Positions 26,154 through 34,400 of a DNA stretch of 64,000 bases are shown here, piece by piece. The first letter of the stretch is position 1. Every line of letters starts with the position of its first letter. The position numbers and the translations under genes were made by a program. The notes beneath the pieces were generated by a model. It was not told the DNA's origin and searched no databases. It was given only the letters and a program-made list of their open reading frames with translations. This DNA comes from Curtobacterium sp. S6 (GTDB lineage Bacteria; Actinomycetota; Actinomycetes; Actinomycetales; Micrococcaceae): the NCBI RefSeq assembly GCF_000710345.2, contig NZ_JHEL01000010.1, positions 1 through 64,000 on the forward strand. Direction: 5' to 3'.

Positions 26154-28154
26154 ATGACATCGCACCCCCATTCCCAGCGTCCCCACCGATACCGGGTCGC
26201 GGCCCTCCTGGCCGCCGGCATGCTCGGCCTGACCGCGGCGCCCGTGTGGGCCGCGCCCGCCACTCAGAAAACGGACAAGCCCACCGCCATCGCCGACATT
26301 CAGGGAACGACGGACATCAGCCCGATGGACCATCGAAAGGTCACGACCAGCGGGATCGTGACCGCCGCCTACCCGCAGGGCGGGTTGAAGGGCTATTACC
26401 TCCAGACGCCCGGGACCGGCGGCGACCAGGGCCCCACACCGGGACGATCCGACGGCCTCTTCGTCTATTCCCCGGACACGGTGGGACAGGTCCGCGTCGG
26501 GGAACAGGTTAAAGTCTTCGGGCAGGTGAGCGAGTATTACGGCCAGACTCAGATCAGCGTCTCCGCGGGGGCGGTCTCGGAAATCCACGACGCCGCCCCG
26601 GCGGTCAAGCCCTTCACGGGCCTCGTGCCGGAGGACCCCGCCGCCCGCGAGGCCCTGGAAGGCATGCTCCTGCAGCCCTCGGGCGAGATCACCGTGACCG
26701 ACAGCTACGCCACGAACCGCTACGGCGAAATCGGACTGGTCAACGGGTCCAAGGCCCTCCCGCAATCCACCGACGTTGCCCGCCCCGGCTCGGAGGCCCA
26801 GGCCGTGGAGGCCGCCAATGCGCGGAAGGAATACCTCCTCGACGACGGGGCGACCGTGGACTACACCCGCGGCGCCAGCGGGACACCGGTCCCCTACCTG
26901 TCGAACGGGAAGCCGGTACGGGCCGGGGAACCGGCTACCTTCACTCAGCCCGTGATCCTCGGCTACGGCTACGACTCCTGGCGCCTCCAACCGACCACCT
27001 GGCTGACCGGAGGGCCCGAGGCCGCAGCGCCCGCGACCTTCGGCAACACGCGGGTGGCGACCCCACAGAAGGTCGGAGGAGACGTGTCCGTCGCGAGCTT
27101 CAACGTCCTGAACTATTTCCCGACGACCGGCGATCAGCTCAGTGGATGCCAGTACTACAAGGACCGCGAGAACAACCCGATCACCGTCAGCGGAGGGTGC
27201 GACGCACGCGGAGCCGCCAATCAGGAGAACCTCGACCGACAGCAACGCAAGATCGTCGAGGCGATCACCTCGCTCGACGCGTCCGTGCTCTCGCTCGAAG
27301 AAATCGAGAACTCCGCGCGCTTCGGCCAGAACCGCGACGCCGCCCTGCACCAGCTCGTGGACGCCCTGAATCAGAAGGCCGGGACCGACAAATGGAAGGC
27401 CGTGGATTCTCCGGCGACGGTGCCCGGATCGGAGGACGTAATCCGCACGGCCTTCATCTATCAACCGGCTAAGGTGACTCCCTCTGGCGACTCCACGATT
27501 CTCGCCGACCCCGCCTTCGACAACGCCCGACGCCCCCTGGCCCAGGCTTTCCAGCCGACCGCATCCGGTAGCGATAAGTTTTTAGCGATCGTGAACCACT
27601 TCAAGTCCAAGGGATCGGGTGAGGGCCCCGGCAACGAGGACGCCGGCGACGGTCAAGGCGCGTCAAACGCGTCGCGCGTGGCCCAGGCCAAGGCGCTGGC
27701 CACCTTCGCGGCAGATCAACAGAGCGCGGCCGCGACGGACAACACGGTTCTGCTCGGTGACTTCAATTCGTACACCCAGGAAGACCCGATGCAGGTGCTG
27801 TACGAGGCGGGCTTCCAAGACATCGGCTCCGCGAAAACCACCAAGCAGACCTACCTCTTCGGTGGTCGCGTGGGCAGCCTGGATCACGTCCTCGCCTCAG
27901 GCCCGATGTTCGACGCCGTGGCCGGCGCCGACGTGTGGAACATCAACTCGGTGGAGTCAGTCGGTCTCGAGTATTCGCGGTTCAACAACAACGTCACGAA
28001 TCTCTACGCGCCGGATGCGTACCGTTCATCGGACCACGATCCGCTGCTGGTCGGCTTCAACACCGTCTCGTCCGACAGCGGTCACCATAACCACGGTCAC
28101 GGCGGACATCATGGGGGCCACGGGCGGCACGGCCACGGCGGCGGGACGTTATAG
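26154..28154 (+). CDS. Secreted ExeM/NucH-type nuclease
   Basis: 666-residue extracellular nuclease. A signal peptide is clear (YRVAALLAAGMLGLTAAPVWA, cut near AAPA). Then comes an OB-fold domain (about 40-150; TTSGIVTAAYPQGGLKGYYLQ, GEQVKVFGQVSEYYGQTQIS) and a C-terminal endonuclease/exonuclease/phosphatase domain: VASFNVLNYFPTTG, LSLEEIENSARFG (metal-binding Glu), AIVNHFKSKGSGEG, LLGDFNSYTQEDP and YRSSDHDPLLVGF (catalytic Asp-His). It ends in a His/Gly-rich tail of about 24 residues that may bind metal. SD-like GAGGA at 26144-26148. Likely role is nutrient or phosphate scavenging from external DNA. Confidence 0.88.
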   Translation: MTSHPHSQRPHRYRVAALLAAGMLGLTAAPVWAAPATQKTDKPTAIADIQGTTDISPMDHRKVTTSGIVTAAYPQGGLKGYYLQTPGTGGDQGPTPGRSDGLFVYSPDTVGQVRVGEQVKVFGQVSEYYGQTQISVSAGAVSEIHDAAPAVKPFTGLVPEDPAAREALEGMLLQPSGEITVTDSYATNRYGEIGLVNGSKALPQSTDVARPGSEAQAVEAANARKEYLLDDGATVDYTRGASGTPVPYLSNGKPVRAGEPATFTQPVILGYGYDSWRLQPTTWLTGGPEAAAPATFGNTRVATPQKVGGDVSVASFNVLNYFPTTGDQLSGCQYYKDRENNPITVSGGCDARGAANQENLDRQQRKIVEAITSLDASVLSLEEIENSARFGQNRDAALHQLVDALNQKAGTDKWKAVDSPATVPGSEDVIRTAFIYQPAKVTPSGDSTILADPAFDNARRPLAQAFQPTASGSDKFLAIVNHFKSKGSGEGPGNEDAGDGQGASNASRVAQAKALATFAADQQSAAATDNTVLLGDFNSYTQEDPMQVLYEAGFQDIGSAKTTKQTYLFGGRVGSLDHVLASGPMFDAVAGADVWNINSVESVGLEYSRFNNNVTNLYAPDAYRSSDHDPLLVGFNTVSSDSGHHNHGHGGHHGGHGRHGHGGGTL

Positions 28155-29276
28155 CGCGAGATCCAGCGGCAGATCTGAAATGTCCTTGAGGCGCCGCCCC
28201 TGGACCATCGTGTGCAACAGATCGGCCCCGGCGGGGTCGGCCTCGGGGTCGATCGCGTCCATGAGCTCATGCAAGGCCACGTGATAGACGCAGTCGATGT
28301 CCCCCGTGCCGAGCGCGACCGCCGCGAGCCGCGAAGGCATCGGTTCCCCGGTCACCAGCACCAGGTGCGGCACACGTCCTCGCCGGTTGCGGATGAGGTG
28401 CCTCGCCTCGGAACGGACCTGTTCCGCGCGGTCGCTGCGCAACGTCCACTTGCAGGCGACGACGGCGTGCAGGAGCGCCTTCGACTGCACCGCCGAACGA
28501 AGCGGGCTCGCCGAGGCGAGCGGTCCCATCGGATCAACGATCCGCGCCGTCGCGTTGAGTTCGGAGTCCGGGACCGGGGCACGGGCCACCACCACGTCCG
28601 GGGCGATGATGGACGAGTCGTGCCCGATCAGCGCCCGCAGGTCCCGGTGTGCCTCGATGGCCTCTCGAAGCCCGCTGACGTGCTCGTACTGCTCGAAGAC
28701 CGTCGAGGCGTCCTGGACCCCTTGACCATCCGCGGCATCGCCGAGGCGGCGCACCGTCCACTCCCCCGGCCGAACGACGTCGAGGGCACGCATGACCGAT
28801 TTCAGGTACGCGGCGACGGCGCGCTCGAAGTTCCGCCGCACCCCGTGCCCCGGCGCCCGCCGGGCCTCGGGGACCCCACCGACGCCGTCGACCACGGCGC
28901 GGGCGTATCGGATGCTCGAGGACGAGTCCTTATCCGCGTTGGAGGGAGCCCCCGTCCCCGGGTCCACCACGAGCACTCGTTCATCCAGGAGCGCGCGGTG
29001 AAAAACACGACGCGCGCGGTCCATGAGGTATTCGGGATCCACGCGGCGGGATGCGGCGATTTCGGCCCGGGTCATCTCCGCCTCGGCGTCACGAAGGTTG
29101 GGTGGTTCCGGCACCGAAGGCCGCGTCGGTACGGCATCGTTGCGGGACGCGGACTTGCCGGGATTCTTGGGTGCGGCACGCGGCGGCGACGCGGGCTGCT
29201 CGTCGGCGAATTCCGTGAGATCCAGGGAAAAGAGGAACTGTTCCTCCGGCTCGTTCTGTGAGCGACGTCGGCTCAT
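28149..29276 (-). CDS. NgoMIV-like type II restriction endonuclease, orphan
   Basis: 375-residue protein whose C-terminal half carries a PD-(D/E)xK-type site arranged as in the NgoMIV family: PD at 226-227 (IIAPDVVVAR), then CKWTLRSDRAEQVRSEARHL with Lys276 and Glu290, a K-x13-E spacing equal to that of NgoMIV, followed by NRRGRVPHLVLVTGEPMPSR. The first 65 residues are Pro/Ser-rich and probably disordered. No methyltransferase gene is visible on either side, so its own DNA must be protected elsewhere or the enzyme is inactive. It overlaps the end of the nuclease gene by six bases, tail to tail. Recognition sequence (GCCGGC in NgoMIV) is not predictable here. Confidence 0.72.
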   Translation of the reverse strand: MSRRRSQNEPEEQFLFSLDLTEFADEQPASPPRAAPKNPGKSASRNDAVPTRPSVPEPPNLRDAEAEMTRAEIAASRRVDPEYLMDRARRVFHRALLDERVLVVDPGTGAPSNADKDSSSSIRYARAVVDGVGGVPEARRAPGHGVRRNFERAVAAYLKSVMRALDVVRPGEWTVRRLGDAADGQGVQDASTVFEQYEHVSGLREAIEAHRDLRALIGHDSSIIAPDVVVARAPVPDSELNATARIVDPMGPLASASPLRSAVQSKALLHAVVACKWTLRSDRAEQVRSEARHLIRNRRGRVPHLVLVTGEPMPSRLAAVALGTGDIDCVYHVALHELMDAIDPEADPAGADLLHTMVQGRRLKDISDLPLDLAL

Positions 29277-29439
29277 GCATCCTCCAGGTCCGTCGGTTCC
29301 CGACCAGATTACTCAAGATGCCGAAACATCACGCGCGACTATGTTTCGCGTCACCTCTCATGACGAGGAGTTAACCTCCGTCCGGGTGGCCTGCCTAGAC
29401 TGTGTGGGCACCTGATTTTCAGCCCACTCCGGGAGAGTA

Positions 29440-29763
29440 ATGAGCATCAACATCACCGTGGTCGACGAGGCCGGCGACTCGCATGAGGTCGAGTGGAAGG
29501 ACAACCAGACCCTTCTGGAATGTCTCCACAAGAATCAGTACCCGGTGCTCGCGACGTGCGGCGGCAACGCCTCGTGCGCCACCTGCCACACCTTCATGGA
29601 CCCGCAGCATTTCGAGGCGGGCGGGGACGACCGCACCGAGGAGGAGGAAGACCTCCTCGAGATGATCGACGACGTCGCCAACGAGTACTCGCGCCTGGCA
29701 TGCCAAACGCAGTACAACGATGAGCTCGACGGCGCCACGGTGACCCTCAAGCCCGGAATGTGA
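29440..29763 (+). CDS. [2Fe-2S] ferredoxin, adrenodoxin/plant type
   Basis: 107-residue electron carrier with the cluster motif CGGNASCATCH (Cys40, Cys46, Cys49) and the fourth ligand Cys87 in RLACQTQY. The Glu/Asp-rich stretch GGDDRTEEEEDLLEMIDD is typical of the acidic partner-docking face. Beta-grasp start MSINITVVDEAGDSHEVEW. A -10-like TAGACT (29396-29401) and GGGAG before the ATG give it its own promoter. The redox partner is not nearby; in actinobacteria such ferredoxins often serve cytochrome P450s or dioxygenases. Confidence 0.92.
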   Translation: MSINITVVDEAGDSHEVEWKDNQTLLECLHKNQYPVLATCGGNASCATCHTFMDPQHFEAGGDDRTEEEEDLLEMIDDVANEYSRLACQTQYNDELDGATVTLKPGM

Positions 29764-29853
29764 CGCCCCGCGGTTCCGGCCGACGCCGCACGGCACTGGC
29801 CGCGCGAGCCTCCCGTGCTGGCACCCGTGCGGAAATCTGCCTACTCTATGCAC

Positions 29854-30654
29854 ATGTACGATCGCACATCTCGACGCATACGTACGGCCTTCACAGGGGC
29901 GGCGCTCGTGGCGCTGTCTTTGGGGGTCAGTGCGTGCGCCTCCGGGAATTCCTCGGACCAGGGAGAACAAGCCTCACCGCAGAGCTCGGGCACGTCGTCG
30001 AGCGCGGAGGCTTCGGCGACGCCATCCCCCTCGGATTCTTCGGCCAGCCCTTCGGCGAGCGCGACGCCGACCCAGCCGGCCCCGAGCCCCACCGTCAGCG
30101 AGGCGGAACCCACCCCGCAACCCAGCGGAACCGTCGAGTCGGCCCCGGCTTCTCCGACCCCCGAGGCCTCGACCGATCCGAGTCACGCGACTCCCAGCGC
30201 CGAGGCCGAACAGCCCTCCCCCGGAGACGCCAAGTCGGGGACCTGCGGTCACGGCAATCTTCACGTGTCGGTCAACGCCTCCAACGGGGCCGCGGGTTCT
30301 TCGTATTACACGTTGACCTTCACGAACTCTGGCTCAGAGCCCTGCAAACTCACCGGGTATCCCTCGGTCAGTTTCATTGACGATTCGGGGCAGACCATCG
30401 GCTCGGCCGCGATGCCCGCGACGGACCTCGGCGGCACCGGGGCCACCCTTCAGCCGGGCCAATCGACCTCGGCCATCTTGCGGAGTACCCAACCCGAACT
30501 GTTCGGCCCCACGTGTCAGAAGACCAATGCCAGCGGGCTACGCATCGCCGCGACGGACGGCGGAGACTCCTTGGACGTTCCGTTCCCGTCGTCGGCCTGC
30601 GCCAACCCCGGAGTCTCCCAGCTATCGGTGAGCAAGGTCGGCGTCCAGGGCTGA
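29854..30654 (+). CDS. DUF4232 lipoprotein
   Basis: 266-residue lipoprotein. The signal peptide RIRTAFTGAALVALSLGVSAC ends in a lipobox (GVSAC), followed by a long Ser/Pro/Thr/Ala-rich spacer (about residues 30-125) and a C-terminal DUF4232 domain of Ig-like type (HLTFTNSGSEPCKLTGYP pattern seen as YYTLTFTNSGSEPCKLTGYP). The domain has paired cysteines likely to form disulfides. Start: TACTCT (29842-29847) ends 6 bases before ATG 29854, pointing to a leaderless message; ATG 29848 is in frame. Function unknown; likely cell-wall associated. Confidence 0.78.
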   Translation: MYDRTSRRIRTAFTGAALVALSLGVSACASGNSSDQGEQASPQSSGTSSSAEASATPSPSDSSASPSASATPTQPAPSPTVSEAEPTPQPSGTVESAPASPTPEASTDPSHATPSAEAEQPSPGDAKSGTCGHGNLHVSVNASNGAAGSSYYTLTFTNSGSEPCKLTGYPSVSFIDDSGQTIGSAAMPATDLGGTGATLQPGQSTSAILRSTQPELFGPTCQKTNASGLRIAATDGGDSLDVPFPSSACANPGVSQLSVSKVGVQG

Positions 30655-30666
30655 CGGCCTGCGCGT

Positions 30667-31269
30667 TTAGAGCGTGGTGGTGGACTCTTCGTAGGAGTAC
30701 CGCGGCGAACGAGAGTATTCCGGTTCGACGCCCCGGCCGATGTTCACGACCACGACCGAGCTGAGGTCCTGGCCGGCCAGGAGGTCCTCGTCGACCCCGG
30801 CGGGATCGAATCCTGTCATCGGTCCCGCGGCCAGTCCCATCGCGCGGACCGCCATGACGAAGTAGCCGACCTGGATAAAGGCATTGTCACGGCCGGTGCT
30901 GGCGGCGAGCTCGGGGTTGTCCAGGTACATCTGTCCCATCTGGGGACGAGCGGGGAGGAACTGCTCGAATTTGTGGTGCCACTTGGTGTCCACAGCCAGG
31001 ATCGCGACCAACGGCGCCGACTGGGTCTTGGGCTGATTGCCCGGCATCATGTGGCTCACGAGGCGATCGCGGGCCTCGCCGCGCTCGACCCACACCACGT
31101 GCAGGGGCTGCGAGTTGAAGGCGGTCGGGCCCATCTTGGTCAGTTCGTAGATCGCGCGCTTCTGCTCTTCCGTCACGTCGACGTCCTCGAAGGCGCTCAC
31201 GGTGCGGGCGTTGAAGAGCAGGTCGGTGTCCTCTTGGGTCAGCTGGGTCTGCGTTGCGATGTCGGTCAT
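30667..31269 (-). CDS. Nitroreductase family protein (RutE/HadB-like)
   Basis: 200-residue FMN-dependent oxidoreductase. Family marks are LLFNARTVSAFEDVDVTEEQ (Arg for FMN phosphate), ELTKMGPTAFNSQPLHVVWV, FIQVGYFVMAVRAMGLAAGPMTGFD and VVVNIGRG. This layout matches the RutE / malonic-semialdehyde reductase subgroup. No pyrimidine catabolic genes surround it, so the substrate is not established. It is convergent with the DUF4232 gene with only 12 bases between stops. Confidence 0.87.
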   Translation of the reverse strand: MTDIATQTQLTQEDTDLLFNARTVSAFEDVDVTEEQKRAIYELTKMGPTAFNSQPLHVVWVERGEARDRLVSHMMPGNQPKTQSAPLVAILAVDTKWHHKFEQFLPARPQMGQMYLDNPELAASTGRDNAFIQVGYFVMAVRAMGLAAGPMTGFDPAGVDEDLLAGQDLSSVVVVNIGRGVEPEYSRSPRYSYEESTTTL

Positions 31270-31468
31270 TCCGCGTCCTTATGTCCGGATTCGGGCACCT
31301 CGCGCCCTGCGCGCGCGTGCCATTGCTTTACGGGTAAACCGAACGGCCCCGAATGTTATTCCTCCGGAGGCCCCGACGCGCCCCTGGATGTGACCAGCAT
31401 CTCGTCGCGGCCCACCGCGTGGTGGCTTCGGGAAACACCGATCTCCGAGAAACGGCACAATGGGTTTC

Positions 31469-34400
31469 ATGTCTTCCGCCCTTGAGCGCTTCGATCCGGC
31501 CACCCGTGAATGGTTCACGGGTGCTTTTCGGCGCGCTACGGCCGCCCAGGAAGGGGCCTGGAACGCGATCGCGGAGGGCCGGCACGCGCTCGTCGTCGCG
31601 CCGACGGGATCGGGTAAGACGCTCGCGGCCTTTCTGTGGGCCCTCGACAGGCTGGTCCTCGGCCCTGAACCCACCGGCGCGGATCCCGAACCGGTCCCCG
31701 CGGACGGCGAGCGCCGGAAACGCGCCCCGAAGCGCACCACCGTCCTCTACATCTCCCCGCTCAAGGCCCTCGGCGTGGACATCGAGCGCAACCTGCGATC
31801 CCCGCTCGTGGGCCTCTCCCAGACGGCCCGCTTTCACGGCCGCGAGCCCCGCGAGATCTCCGTGGGCATTCGTTCCGGTGACACCCCGGCCCGGGAGCGA
31901 CGACGCCTGGTCACCGACCCGCCCGACATCCTCATCACGACCCCCGAGTCGCTGTACCTGATGCTGACCTCCAAGGCCAGGTCCACGCTCTCCGGGGTCG
32001 ATACCGTGATCGTCGACGAGGTTCACGCCGTCGCCGGAACGAAACGCGGCGCGCACCTGGCGGTGTCCCTGGAACGGCTCGACCAGATCCTCCCCTCCCC
32101 CGCGCAGCGCATCGGATTGTCCGCGACCGTCGAGCCCGTGGATGCCGTGGCCCGGTTCCTGGGCGGAACCGCCCCGGTGAGCGTCGTCAAGCCGGCCATC
32201 GAGAAGGACTGGGACCTCACGGTCTCGGTGCCGGTGCCGGATATGTCCAACCTGACCTCGCCGGTGCCTCGCACGGATCTTCCGGCCCACCGGAGCGGTA
32301 TCGACGCGGGGTCGGCCTCTTCCGGGACGGCGACGCTGGAGGACGCCCTGGGCCTGGACCTGGAATCCCCGCTCGCGGGAACCACGCCCGCAGCCTCGCC
32401 TCCGAGAAATCCGCCCACCGGAGAGACCCCGCATACGGTCGTGGCCTCAATCTGGCCGCACGTCGAGGAGCGGATCGTGGACCTCGTCGAGGCCAACCGG
32501 TCCACGATCGTCTTCGCCAATTCGCGTGGCCTCGCCGAACGGCTGACCTCGCGCCTCAACGAGGTCTACGCCTTCCGCGAGGAGCAACGCGGGAGCCTCC
32601 CACCGGAGCAAGCCGAGATGCCTTACTCGCCGCCGGCCCTGAATCACCTGACGAGCGGTACGGCCGCGCCCGAACTGGCCCGCGCGCATCACGGGTCGGT
32701 CTCCAAGGACCAGCGGGCCCTCATCGAGGAAGCGTTGAAGACGGGCCAGCTCCGATGCGTCGTGGCCACGAGTTCCCTGGAACTCGGCATCGACATGGGC
32801 TCCGTGGACCTCGTCATCCAGGTCGAGTCGCCGCCGAGCGTGGCGAGCGGCCTCCAGCGAGTCGGTCGCGCGGGGCACCAGGTCGGGGAAACCTCGCACG
32901 CGGTCATGTACCCCAAACACCGGGGAGATCTGCTCGCCTCGGCGGTCACCGTGGAGCGCATGCGCGCCGGGGCACTGGAGCCTCTTCACGTCCCCGCGAA
33001 CCCCCTCGACGTGCTGGCCCAACAGACGGTGGCCGCGTGCGCGACCGGGCCGATCGACGTCGAGGCCTGGTTCGACGCCGTGCGCCACACGGCACCCTTC
33101 GCCGCGCTTCCCCGATCCGCCTTCGACGCCGTGCTGGATTTGCTCGCCGGCAAGTACCCCTCGGATGAATTCGCCGAGCTTCGGCCCCGGGTGATTTGGG
33201 ATCGCGACGCCGGGACGCTCGAGCCTCGCCCGGGCGCTCAACGCGTGGCGGTTACCTCGGGCGGCACAATCCCGGACCGTGGGCTGTACCCCGTGTTCAT
33301 CGTCGGCTCGGACGAGGAGAATCGCGGCCCCAAGCGGGTCGGGGAGCTCGACGAGGAGATGGTGTACGAATCCAGGAACGGCGACGTCATCGCCCTCGGC
33401 GCGACGAGCTGGCGCATCGAGGAGATCACGCACGACCGGGTCAACGTGACGCCCGCGCCGGGACAGGTCGGAAAGCTACCTTTCTGGCACGGAGACGGCC
33501 CGGGTCGACCCGTGGAGTTGGGCGCGGCCACCGGTCGCTTCACCCGCGAGCTGGCCACGGCCCTATCCGAGGGAGAGGAAGCCCAGGACGCCGCCCGGGA
33601 CCGCCTCCTGGCCGCCGGGCTGGACGCGTGGGCCGCGGATAACCTGTGCGCGTACATCGCCGAGCAACGCGAGGCCACCGGCCAGGTGCCGAGCGAGAAG
33701 ACCGCCGTGATCGAGCGTTTCCGGGACGAACTGGGCGATTGGCGCGTGGTGCTCCATTCCCCGTACGGCATGCCGGTGCACGCCCCGTGGGCGCTGGCCG
33801 TGGGGGCCCGCATCGACGAGCTCTACGGTCTGGATGGTTCCGCGATGGCCGCCGATGACGGCATCGTCTTGCGCATCCCCGCCATGGAGGATCAGCCTCC
33901 GGGCGCCGATCTCTTCCTTTTTGAGCCCGACGAGATCGAGGCCATCGTGACCGAGCAAATCGGTTCCTCGGCGCTGTTCGCCGCCCGTTTCCGCGAGTGT
34001 TCAGCGCGTGCGCTGCTGCTGCCGCGTCGCGACCCCGGGAAACGCACACCGCTGTGGCAGCAACGGCAGCGATCCGCGCAGCTGCTCGACGTCGCACGCC
34101 GCCACCCTCACTTCCCGATCATCCTCGAGACCGTCCGCGAGTGCCTTCAGGACGTCTACGACCTGCCGGCGCTCCGGAAGATCCACGAGGACATCTCGTC
34201 CCGACGCATTTCCGTGCGGGAGATCGAGACCGGCGAGCCGTCGCCCTTCGCCAGGACGCTGCTCTTCGGGTATGTCGGGCAGTTCCTCTACAACACCGAT
34301 GCCCCGTTGGCCGAGCGCAAGGCGGCCGCGCTCTCCCTGGACCCCACGATGCTCTCCGAGCTCCTGGGCAGGGACGAATTGCGGGAGCTGCTGGACCCCG

